Source: Hydractinia symbiolongicarpus (taxonomy: Eukaryota; Cnidaria; Hydrozoa; Anthoathecata; Hydractiniidae). From it: 64,000 bases of DNA. Below are positions 47,700-60,239 of this stretch, piece after piece. The stretch covers positions 33,711,828-33,775,827 of the forward strand of contig NC_079876.1 in assembly GCF_029227915.1 (NCBI RefSeq). Direction: 5' to 3'. The notes below the pieces were generated by a model, which did no database searches, was not told where the DNA came from, and was given only the letters and a program-made list of their open reading frames with translations. Within the stretch, counting starts at the first letter, position 1. Every line of letters begins with the position of its first letter. Made by a program: the position numbers and the translations under genes.

Positions 47700-50600
47700 G
47701 TTAAAAGCGATGCAACCTAGCAATAACAGAAAAATATCGCTAAGTACATGTTGGTACGAATATGTGAAGCAACCGTTGTAACTGAAGCGGATTGATACCG
47801 TTAGAAAGTCAATGAAATGTAGTTTTTAAAAGTGTCGCAATTTTTTCAGCGTGCGATTACGGCTTGGATTGGTCCCACAGTAAAGAATGACTTATTTATC
47901 TAAACTCTTAAATGAAGCGCTACCACAGCGCCCAGTGTAATCGCTGAGTTCCGGCAATCATGTCAAATTAAGATGAATGTTATTTCTTGGAGTCCAATTG
48001 ACTCATTTATCACATTTATATGGTCACAGCCCAAAATCGGTTCAATAAGGTCCCACAGTCAATTGTTTCACTGTTAAAAGAGATACAACCTAGTAATACC
48101 TGAAAGACATCACTAAATACATGTTGGTACGAATATGTGACTCAACCGTTGTAACTCAGACGGATTGATACTGTTAGAGAGTCAATGAAACGTAGTTTTT
48201 GAAACTGTCTCTGTTTCTTCAGCGCGGGATAACGGCTAGGATTTTTAAATGAAGCGCTACCACAGCGCCCAGTGTAATCGCTGAGTTCCGGCAATTATGT
48301 CAAATTAAGATGAATGTTATTTATTGGAGTCCAATTGTCTCATATATCACATTTATCAGGTCACAGTCCAAAGTTAGTTCAATTAAGTCCCACATTCAAT
48401 CTTTCACTGTTAAAAGCGATGCAACCTAGTAATAACAGATAAATATCGCTAAATACATGTTGGTACGAATATGTGACGCAACCGTTGTAACTCAAACGGA
48501 CTGACATCGTAGAAAATCAGTGAAATGTAGTATTTGAAACTGTCTCCATTTCTTCAGCGCGCGCTAAAGGCTGGGATTGGTCCCACAGTTAAAAAATGAC
48601 TTTTTTATCTTAATTTTTAAATGAAGCGCTACCACAGCGCCCAGTGTAATCGTTGAGTTCCAGCAATCATGTCAAATTAAGAGGAATGTTATTTCTTGGA
48701 GTTCAATTGTCTCATATATCACATTTATCAGGTCACAGTCCAAAGTTAGTTCAATTAAGTCCCACAGTCAATCGTTTCTCTGTTAAAAGCGATACAACCC
48801 AGTAATACCGGAAAGATATCACAAAATACATGTTGGTAGGAATATGTGACTCAACCGTTATAACACAAACAGATTGATACTGTTAGAAAGTCAATGAAAT
48901 ATAGGTTTTAAAACTGTCTCTATTTCTTCAGCGCGGGATAACGGCTAGGATTGGTCCCACAGTAAAAAATGACTTATTCATCTCAATTTTTAAATGAAGC
49001 GCTACAACAGCGCCCAGTGTAATCGCTGAGTTCCGGCAAACATGTCAAATTAAGATGACTGTTATTTCATGGAGTCCAATTGTCTCATTTATCACATTTA
49101 TCAGGTCGCAGTCCAAAGATAGTTCAATTAAGTCCCACAGTCAATCGTTTCACTGTTAAAAGCGATACAACCTAGTAATACCGGAAAGATATCACGAAAT
49201 ACATGTTGGTGCGAATATGTGACTCAACCGTTGTAACACAAACGGATTTATACTGTTAGAAAGTCAATGAAATGTAGTTTTTAAAACTGTCTCTATTTCT
49301 TCAGCGCGGGATAACGGCTAGGATTGGTCCCACAGTAAAAATGACATATTAATCTCAGTTTTTAAATGAAGCGCTACCACAGCGCCCAGTGTAATCGCTG
49401 AGTTTCGGCAATCATGTCAAATTAAGAAGAATGTTATTTCTTGGAGTCCAATTGTCTCACTTATAACATTTATAACGTCACAGTCCAAAATCAGTTCAAT
49501 TTAGTCCCACAGTCAATCGTTTCACTGTTAAAAGCAATACAACCTATTAATATGAGAAAAATATCGCCAAATGCTTGTTTGTACGAATATGTGACACAAA
49601 CGTTCTAACTCAAATGGACTGATACTGTTAGAAAGTCATTGAAATGTAGTTCTTGAAGCTGTCAATATTTCTTCAGCGCGGTCTAACGGCTACGATTATT
49701 CCCACAGTACAAAATGACTTATTTATCTACATTTTTAAATGAAGCGCTACAACAGCGGCCAGTGTAATCGCTGAGTTCCGGCAATCACGTCAAATTAAGA
49801 AGAATGTTACTTCTTGGAGTCCAATTGTCTCATTTATCAAATTTATCAGGTCACAGTCCAAAGTTAGTTCAATTAAGTCCCACAGTCAATCGTTTCATTG
49901 TTAAAAGCTATGCAACCTAGTAATATCAGAAAAATATCGCTAAAAACATGGTAGTACGAATATGTGACCCAACCGTTGTAACTCAAACGGACTGACACCG
50001 TTAGAAAGGAAATGAGATGTAATTTTTAAACCTTTCGCTATTTCTTCAGCGCGCGATAACGGCTAGGATTGGTCACACGGTAAAGAATGATTTATTTATG
50101 TAAATTTTTAAATGAAGCGCTACCACAGCGCCAAGTGTAATCGCTGAGTTCCGGCGATCACGCCAAATTAAGAAGACTGTTTTTTCTTGGAGTCCAATTG
50201 TCTCATTTATCACATTTATCAGGTCACAGTCCAAATTTAGTTTAATTAAGTCCCACAGTCAATCGTTTCATTGTTAAAAGCGATGCAATCTAGTAATATC
50301 AGAAAAATATCGCTAAATACATGTTGGTACGAATATGTGACCCAACCATTGTAACTCAAACGGACTGACACCGTTAGAAAGTCAATTAAATGTAGTTTTT
50401 GAAACTGTCGCTATTCCTCAGCGCGCGATAACGGCTAGGATTGGTCCCACGGTAAAGAATGACTTATTTATCTAAATTTTGAAATAAAGCGCTACCACAG
50501 CGCCCAATGTAATCGCTGAGTTCCGGCAAGCACATCCAATTAAGAAGAATGTTATTTCTTAGAGTCCAATTGTCTCATTTATCACATTTATCAGGTCGCA

Positions 50601-53253
50601 GTCCAAAGATAGTTCAATTAAGTCCCACAGTCAATCGTTTTATTGTTAAAAGCGATGCAATCTAGTAATATCAGAAAAATATCGCTAAATACATGTTGGT
50701 ACGAATATGTGACCCAACCATTGTAACTCAAACGGACAGACACCGTTACAAAGTCAATGAAATGTAGCTTTTGAAACTGTCGCTATTCTTCAGCGCGCGA
50801 TAACGGCTAGGATTGGTCCCACGGTAAAAAATAACTTATTTATCTAAATTTTTAAATGAAGCGCTACCACAGCGCCCAGTGTAATCGCTGAGTTCCGTCA
50901 ATCATGTCAAATTAAGATGAATGTTATTTCTTGGAGTCCAATTGTCTTATTTATCACATTTATCAGGTCACTGTCCAAAGTTAGTTCAATTAAGTCCAAC
51001 ATACAATTGTTTCACTGTTAAAAGCGATGCAACCTAGTAATATCAAATAAATATCGCTAAATACATGGTGGTATGAATATGTGACCCAACCGTTGTAACA
51101 CAAACCGATTGATACTGTTAGAAAGTCAATGAAATGTAGTTTTTGAAACTGTCTCTATTTCTTCAGCGCGGGATAACGGCTAGGATTGGTCCCACAGTAA
51201 AAAATGACTTATTCATCTAAATTTTTAAATGAAGCGCTACCACAGCGGCCAGTGTAATCGCTGAGTTCGGCAATCACGTCAAATTAAGAAGAATGTTATT
51301 TCTTGGAGTCCAATTGTCTCATTTATCATATTTATCAGGTCACAGTCCAAAGTTAGTTCAATTAAGTCCCACAGTCAATCGTTTCATTGTTAAAAGCTAT
51401 GCAACCTAGTAATATCAGAAAAATATCGTTAAATACATGTTAGTACGAATATGTGACCCAACCGTTGTAACTCAAACAGACTGACACCGTTAGAAAGTCA
51501 ATGAAATGTAGTTTTTGAAACTTTCGCTATTTCTTCAGCGCGCGATAACGGCTAGGATTGGTCGCACGGTAAAGAATGATTTATTTATCTAAACTTTTAA
51601 ATGAAGCGCTACCACAGCGCCCAGTGTAATCGTTGAGTTCCGGCAATCATGTCAAATTAAGATGAATGTTATTTCTTGGAGTCCAATTATCTTATTTATC
51701 ACATTTATCAGGTCACAGTCCAGAGTTAGTTCAATTAAGTCCCACATACAATTGCTTCACTGTTAAAAGCAATGCAACCTAGTAATATCAGATAATTATC
51801 GCTAAATACATGTTGGTACAAATATGTGACCCAACCGTTGTAACTCAAACGGACTGACATCGATAGAAAGTCCGTGAAAGATAGTATTTGAAACTGTCTC
51901 TATTTCTTCAGCGCGCGCTAAAGGCTAGGATTCGTCCCACGGCTAAAAAGTGACTTTTTTATCTTAATTTTCAAATGAAGCGCTACCACAGGGACCAGTG
52001 TAATCGCTGAGTTGCAGCAATCATGTCAAATTAAGAAGAATGTTATTTCTTAAAGTCCAATTGTCTTACTTTTTCATTTATAAGGTCACAGCCCAAAATC
52101 AGTTCAATTAAGTCCCACAGTCAATAGTTTCACTGTTAAAAGCGATACAACCTAGTAATACCGGAAAGATATCACGAAATACATGTTGGTACGAATATGT
52201 GACTCAACCGTTGTAACACAAACGGATCGATACTGTTAGAAAGTCAATGAAGTGTAATTTTTGAAACTGTCTCTATTTCTTCAGCGCGGGATAACGGCTA
52301 GGATTGGTCCCACAGTAAAAAATGACTTATTCATCTAAATTTTTAAATGAAGCGCTACCACAGCGCCCAGTGTAATCGTTGAGTTCCGGCAATCATGTCA
52401 AATTAAGAAGAATGTTATTTCTTGGAGTCCAATTGTCGCACTTATAACATTTATAACGTCACAGTCCAGAATCAGTTCAATTTAGTCCCACAGTCAATCG
52501 TTTCACTGTTAAAAGCAATGCAACCTATTAATATGAGAGAAATATCGCTAAATGCATGTTTGTACGAATAGGTGACACAAACGTTGTAACTCAAACGGAC
52601 TGACATCGATAGAAAGTCCGTGAAAGATAGTATTTGAAACTGTCTCTATTTCTTCAGCGCGCGCTAAAGGCTAGGATTCGTCCCACGGCTAAAAAGTGAC
52701 TTTTTTATCTTAATTTTCAAATGAAGCGCTACCACAGGGACCAGTGCAATCGCTGAGTTGCGGCAATCATGTCAAATTAAGAAGAATGTTATTTCTTAAA
52801 GTCCAATTGTCTTACTTTTTCATTTATAAGGTCACAGCCCAAAATCAGTTCAATTAAGTCCCACAGTCAATAGTTTCACTGTTAAAAGCGATACAACCTA
52901 GTAATACCGGAAAGATATCACGAAATACATGTTGGTACGAATATGTGACTCAACCGTTGTAACACAAACGGATTGATACTGTTAGAAAGTCAATGAAATG
53001 TATTTTTTGAAACTGTCTCTATTTCTTCAGCGCGGGATAACGGCTAGGATTGGTCCCACAGTAAAAAATGACTTATTCATCTAAAGTTTTAAATGAAGCG
53101 CTACCACAGCGACCAGTGTAATCACTGAGATCCGGCAATCATGTCAAATTAAGAAGAATATTATTTCTTGGAGTCCAATTGTCTCACTTATAACATTTAT
53201 AACGTCACAGTCCAAAATCAGTTCAATTTAGTCCCACAGTCAATCGTTTCACT
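47700..53253 (+). repeat. 15-monomer HOR, right block copy 1 (5554 bp)
   Basis: Starts with an M3-like monomer carrying gctaagtacatg and gtgaagcaacc. Equivalent positions recur at +5554 (tggtcacagcccaaaatcgg at 48021 and 53575; gaggaatg at 48681 and 54235) and later at +5868/5869 and +6986. Contains one 36-bp-deleted M2 monomer near 48239. Confidence 0.9.
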
Positions 53254-54404
53254 GTTAAAAGCGATGCAACCTAGTAATAACAGAAAAATATCGCTAAGTA
53301 CATGTTGGTACGAATATGTGAAGCAACCGTTGTAACTGAAGCGGATTGATACCGTTAGAAAGTCAATGAAATGTAGTTTTTGAAAGTGTCGCAATTTTTT
53401 CAGCGTGCGATTACGGCTAGGATTGGTCCCACAGTAAAGAATGACTTATTTATCTAAACTCTTAAATGAAGCGCTACCACAGCGCCCAGTGTAATCGCTG
53501 AGTTCCGGCAATCATGTCAAATTAAGATGAATGTTATTTCTTGGAGTCCAATTGACTCATTTATCACATTTATATGGTCACAGCCCAAAATCGGTTCAAT
53601 AAGGTCCCACAGTCAATCGTTTCACTGTTAAAAGAGATACAACCTAGTAATACCGGAAAAACATCACTAAATACATGTTGGTACGAATATGTGACTCAAC
53701 CGTTGTAACTCAGACGGATTGATACTGTTAGAGAGTCAATGAAACGTAGTTTTTGAAACTGTCTCTGTTTCTTCAGCGCGGGATAACGGCTAGGATTTTT
53801 AAATGAAGCGCTACCACAGCGCCCAGTGTAATCGCTGAGTTCCGGCAATTATGTCAAATTAAGATGAATGTTATTTATTGGAGTCCAATTGTCTCATATA
53901 TCACATTTATCAGGTCACAGTCCAAAGTTAGTTCAATTAAGTCCCACATTCAATCTTTCACTGTTAAAAGCGATGCAACCTAGTAATAACAGATAAATAT
54001 CGCTAAATACATGTTGGTACGAATATGTGACGCAACCGTTGTAACTCAAACGGACTGACATCGTAGAAAGTCAGTGAAATGTAGTATTTGAAACTGTCTC
54101 CATTTCTTCAGCGCGCGCTAAAGGCTGGGATTGGTCCCACAGTTAAAAAATGACTTTTTTATCTTAATTTTTAAATGAAGCGCTACCACAGCGCCCAGTG
54201 TAATCGTTGAGTTCCAGCAATCATGTCAAATTAAGAGGAATGTTATTTCTTGGAGTCCAATTGTCTCATATATCACATTTATCAGGTCACAGTCCAAAGT
54301 TAGTTCAATTAAGTCCCACAGTCAATCGTTTCTCTGTTAAAAGCGATACAACCTAGTAATACCGGAAAGATATCACAAAATACATGTTGGTAGGAATATG
54401 TGAC

Positions 54405-54719
54405 TCAACCGTTGTAACTCAAACGGATTGATACTGTTAGAAAGTCAATGAAACGTAGTTTTTGAAATTGTCGCTATTTTTTCAGCGCGCGATAACAGCT
54501 AGGATTGGTCCCACAGTAAAAATGACTTATTTAATCACGTCAAATTAAGAAGGATGTTATTTCTTGGAGTCCAAATGTCTCAATTATCACATTCAGCAGG
54601 TTACAGTCCAAAGTTAGTTTAATTAAGTCCCACAGTCAATTGTTTCATTGTTAAAAGCGATGCAACCTAGTATTATCAGAAAAACATCGCTAAATACATG
54701 TTGGTACGAATATGTGACT
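54405..54719 (+). repeat. Extra truncated monomer (about 315 bp)
   Basis: Present in right block copy 2 only. It has lost about 57 bp at 54533 (cttattt joined to aatcacgtc), removing the segment that holds the gcgctaccacagcgc hairpin. Its presence shifts the offset between copies from 5554 to 5869. Confidence 0.7.
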
Positions 54720-55200
54720 CAACCGTTATAACACAAACAGATTGATACTGTTAGAAAGTCAATGAAATATAGGTTTTAAAACTGTCTCTATTTCTTCAGC
54801 GCGGGATAACGGCTAGGATTGGTCCCACAGTAAAAAATGACTTATTCATCTCAATTTTTAAATGAAGCGCTACAACAGCGCCCAGTGTAATCGCTGAGTT
54901 CCGGCAAACATGTCAAATTAAGATGACTGTTATTTCATGGAGTCCAATTGTCTCATTTATCACATTTATCAGGTCGCAGTCCAAAGATAGTTCAATTAAG
55001 TCCCACAGTCAATCGTTTCACTGTTAAAAGCGATACAACCTAGTAATACCGGAAAGATATCACGAAATACATGTTGGTGCGAATATGTGACTCAACCGTT
55101 GTAACACAAACGGATTTATACTGTTAGAATGTCAATGAAATGTAGTTTTTAAAACTGTCTCTATTTCTTCAGCGCGGGATAACGGCTAGGATTGGTCCCA

Positions 55201-58178
55201 CAGTAAAAAATGACATATTAATCTCAATTTTTAAATGAAGCGCTACCACAGCGCCCAGTGTAATCGCTGAGTTCCGGCAATCATGTCAAATTAAGAAGAA
55301 TGTTATTTCTTGGAGTCCAATTGTCTCACTTATAACATTTATAACGTCACAGTCCAAAATCAGTTCAATTTAGTCCCACAGTCAATCGTTTCACTGTTAA
55401 AAGCAATACAACCTATTAATATGAGAAAAATATCGCCAAATGCTTGTTTGTACGAATATGTGACACAAACGTTCTAACTCAAATGGACTGATACTGTTAG
55501 AAAGTCATTGAAATGTAGTTCTTGAAGCTGTCAATATTTCTTCAGCGCGGCCTAACGGCTACGATTATTCCCACAGTACAAAATGACTTAATTATCTACA
55601 TTTTTAAATGAAGCGCTACAACAGCGGCCAGTGTAATCGCTGAGTTCCGGCAATCACGTCAAATTAAGAAGAATGTTACTTCTTGGAGTCCAATTGTCTC
55701 ATTTATCAAATTTATCAGGTCACAGTCCAAAGTTAGTTCAATTAAGTCCCACAGTCAATCGTTTCATTGTTAAAAGCTATGCAACCTAGTAATATCAGAA
55801 AAATATCGCTAAAAACATGTTAGTACGAATATGTGACCCAACCGTTGTAACTCAAACGGACTGACACCGTTAGAAAGGAAATGAGATGTAATTTTTAAAC
55901 CTTTCGCTATTTCTTCAGCGCGCGATAACGGCTAGGATTGGTCACACGGTAAAGAATGATTTATTTATGTAAATTTTTAAATGAAGCGCTACCACAGCGC
56001 CAAGTGTAATCGCTGAGTTCCGGCGATCACGCCAAATTAAGAAGACTGTTTTTTCTTGGAGTCCAATTGTCTCATTTATCACATTTATCAGGTCACAGTC
56101 CAAATTTAGTTTAATTAAGTCCCACATTCAATCGTTTCATTGTTAAAAGCGATGCAATCTAGTAATATCAGAAAAATATCGCTAAATACATGTTGGTACG
56201 AATATGTGACCCAACCATTGTAACTCAAACGGACTGACACCGTTAGAAAGTCAATTAAATGTAGTTTTTGAAACTGTCGCTATTCCTCAGCGCGCGATAA
56301 CGGCTAGGATTGGTCCCACGGTAAAGAATGACTTATTTATCTAAATTTTGAAATAAAGGGCTACCACAGCGCCCAATGTAATCGCTGAGTTCCGGCAAGC
56401 ACATCCAATTAAGAAGAATGTTATTTCTTAGAGTCCAATTGTCTCATTTATCACATTTATCAGGTCGCAGTCCAAAGATAGTTCAATTAAGTCCCACAGT
56501 CAATCGTTTTATTGTTAAAAGCGATGCAATCTAGTAATATCAGAAAAATATCGCTAAATACATGTTGGTACGAATATGTGACCCAACCATTGTAACTCAA
56601 ACGGACAGACACCGTTACAAAGTCAATGAAATGTAGCTTTTGAAACTGTCGCTATTCTTCAGCGCGCGATAACGGCTAGGATTGGTCCCACAGTAAAAAT
56701 GACATATTAATCTCAGTTTTTAAATGAAGCGCTACCACAGCGCCCAGTGTAATCGCTGAGTTCCGGCAATCATGTCAAATTAAGAAGAATGTTATTTCTT
56801 GGAGTCCAATTGTCTCACTTATAACATTTCTAACGTCACAGTCCAAAATCAGTTCAATTTAGTCCCACAGTCAATCGTTTCACTGTTAAAAGCAATACAA
56901 CCTATTAATATGAGAAAAATATCGCCAAATGCTTGTTTGTACGAATATGTGACACAAACGTTCTAACTCAAATGGACTGATACTGTTAGAAAGTCATTGA
57001 AATGTAGTTCTTGAAGCTGTCAATATTTCTTCAGCGCGGTCTAACGGCTACGATTATTCCCACAGTACAAAATGACTTATTTATCTACATTTTTAAATGA
57101 AGCGCTACAACAGCGGCCAGTGTAATCGCTGAGTTCCGGCAATCACGTCAAATTAAGAAGAATGTTACTTCTTGGAGTCCAATTGTCTCATTTATCAAAT
57201 TTATCAGGTCACAGTCCAAAGTTAGTTCAATTAAGTCCCACAGTCAATCGTTTCATTGTTAAAAGCTATGCAACCTAGTAATATCAGAAAAATATCGCTA
57301 AAAACATGTTAGTACGAATATGTGACCCAACCGTTGTAACTCAAACGGACTGACACCGTTAGAAAGGAAATGAGATGTAATTTTTAAACCTTTCGCTATT
57401 TCTTCAGCGCGCGATAACGGCTAGGATTGGTCACACGGTAAAGAATGATTTATTTATGTAAATTTTTAAATGAAGCGCTACTACAGCGCCAAGTGTAATC
57501 GCTGAGTTCCGGCGATCACGCCAAATTAAGAAGACTGTTTTTTCTTGGAGTCCAATTGTCTCATTTATCACATTTATCAGGTCACAGTCCAAATTTAGTT
57601 TAATTAAGTCCCACAGTCAATCGTTTCATTGTTAAAAGCGATGCAATCTAGTAATATCAGAAAAATATCGCTAAATACATGTTGGTACGAATATGTGACC
57701 CAACCATTGTGACTCAAACGGACTGACACCGTTAGAAAGTCAATTAAATGTAGTTTTTGAAACTGTCGCTATTCCTCAGCGCGCGATAACGGCTAGGATT
57801 GGTCCCACGGTAAAGAATGACTTATTTATCTAAATTTTGAAATAAAGCGCTACCACAGCGCCCAATGTAATCGCTGAGTTCCGGCAAGCACATCCAATTA
57901 TGAAGAATGTTATTTCTTAGAGTCCAATTGTCTCATTTATCACATTTATCAGGTCGCAGTCCAAAGATAGTTCAATTAAGTCCCACAGTCAATCGTTTTA
58001 TTGTTAAAAGCGATGCAATCTAGTAATATCAGAAAAATATCGCTAAATACATGTTGGTACGAATATGTGACCCAACCATTGTAACTCAAACGGACAGACA
58101 CCGTTACAAAGTCAATGAAATGTAGCTTTTGAAACTGTCGCTATTCTTCAGCGCGCGATAACGGCTAGGATTGGTCCC
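55201..58178 (+). repeat. Tandem tetramer duplication (2 x 1489 bp)
   Basis: Four monomers are repeated at +1489: gaagactg at 56041 and 57530, marker with gcaatacaac at 55396 and 56885. The internal junction is near 56690, where a monomer with ggattggtcccac switches to agtaaaaatgacatatt. Edges are approximate. Confidence 0.8.
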
Positions 58179-60239
58179 ACGGTAAAAAATAACTTATTTA
58201 TCTAAATTTTTAAATGAAGCGCTACCACAGCGCCCAGTGTAATCGCTGAGTTCCGTCAATCATGTCAAATTAAGATGAATGTTATTTCTTGGAGTCCAAT
58301 TGTCTTATTTATCACATTTATCAGGTCACAGTCCAAAGTTAGTTCAATTAAGTCCAACATACAATTGTTTCACTGTTAAAAGCGATGCAACCTAGTAATA
58401 TCAAATAAATATCGCTAAATACATGGTGGTATGAATATGTGACCCAACCGTTGTAACACAAACCGATTGATACTGTTAGAAAGTCAATGAAATGTAGTTT
58501 TTGAAACTGTCTCTATTTCTTCAGCGCGGGATAACGGCTAGGATTGCTCCCACAGTAAAAAATGACTTATTCATCTAAATTTTTAAATGAAGCGCTACCA
58601 CAGCGCCCAGTGTAATCGTTGAGTTCCGGCAATCATGTCAAATTAAGATGAATGTTATTTCTTGGAGTCCAATTATCTTATTTATCACATTTATCAGGTC
58701 ACAGTCCAGAGTTAGTTCAATTAAGTCCCACATACAATTGCTTCACTGTTAAAAGCAATGCAACCTAGTAATATCAGATAATTATCGCTAAATACATGTT
58801 GGTACAAATATGTGACCCAACCGTTGTAACTCAAACGGACTGACATCGATAGAAAGTCCGTGAAAGATAGTATTTGAAACTGTCTCTATTTCTTCAGCGC
58901 GCGCTAAAGGCTAGGATTCGTCCCACGGCTAAAAAGTGACTTTTTTATCTTAATTTTCAAATGAAGCGCTACCACAGGGACCAGTGTAATCGCTGAGTTG
59001 CAGCAATCATGTCAAATTAAGAAGAATGTTATTTCTTAAAGTCCAATTGTCTTACTTTTTCATTTATAAGGTCACAGCCCAAAATCAGTTCAATTAAGTC
59101 CCACAGTCAATAGTTTCACTGTTAAAAGCGATACAACCTAGTAATACCGGAAAGATATCACGAAATACATGTTGGGACGAATATGTGACTCAACCGTTGT
59201 AACACAAACGGATCGATACTGTTAGAAAGTCAATGAAGTGTAATTTTTGAAACTGTCTCTATTTCTTCAGCGCGGGATAACGGCTAGGATTGGTCCCACA
59301 GTAAAAAATGACTTATTCATCTAAATTTTTAAATGAAGCGCTACCACAGCGCCCAGTGTAATCGTTTAGTTCCGGCAATCATGTCAAATTAAGAAGAATG
59401 TTATTTCTTGGAGTCCAATTGTCGCACTTATAACATTTATAACGTCACAGTCCAGAATCAGTTCAATTTAGTCCCACAGTCAATCGTTTCACTGTTAAAA
59501 GCAATGCAACCTATTAATATGAGAAAAATATCGCTAAATGCATGTTTGTACGAATATGTGACACAAACGTTGTAACTCAAACGGACTGACATCGATAGAA
59601 AGTCCGTGAAAGATAGTATTTGAAACTGTCTCTATTTCTTCAGCGCGCGCTAAAGGGTAGGATTCGTCCCACGGCTAAAAAGTGACTTTTTTATCTTAAT
59701 TTTCAAATGAAGCGCTACCACAGGGACCAGTGCAATCGCTGAGTTGCGGCAATCATGTCAAATTAAGAAGAATGTTATTTCTTAAAGTCCAATTGTCTTA
59801 CTTTTTCATTTATAAGGTCACAGCCCAAAATCAGTTCAATTAAGTCCCACAGTCAATAGTTTCACTGTTAAAAGCGATACAACCTAGTAATACCGGAAAG
59901 ATATCACGAAATACATGTTGGTACGAATATGTGACTCAACCGTTGTAACACAAACGGATTGATACTGTTAGAAAGTCAATGAAATGTATTTTTTGAAACT
60001 GTCTCTATTTCTTCAGCGCGGGATAACTGCTAGGATTGGTCCCACAGTAAAAAATGACTTATTCATCTAAAGTTTTAAATGAAGCGCTACCACAGCGACC
60101 AGTGTAATCACTGAGATCCGGCAATCATGTCAAATTAAGAAGAATGTTATTTCTTGGAGTCCAATTGTCTCACTTATAACATTTATAACGTCACAGTCCA
60201 AAATCAGTTCAATTTAGTCCCACAGTCAATCGTTTCACT

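Larger units (their letters stand above)
53254..60239 (+). repeat. Rearranged HOR, right block copy 2 (6986 bp)
   Basis: Begins at the gttaaaag marker at 53254, where an M4 upstream context switches to the start of copy 1. Length bookkeeping is exact: 5554 plus an extra truncated monomer (315), plus a tetramer duplication (1489), minus one monomer (372) that copy 1 has near 51.2-51.6 kb, equals 6986. gatcgatac occurs at 52225 and 59211, gaccagtg at 53111 and 60097. Confidence 0.88.

Noticed and set aside
55942-56127. 61-codon antisense frame in the right array
   Set aside because: Lies in ordinary satellite, and equivalent frames in sister copies near 50.1 and 57.5 kb are broken by point changes.
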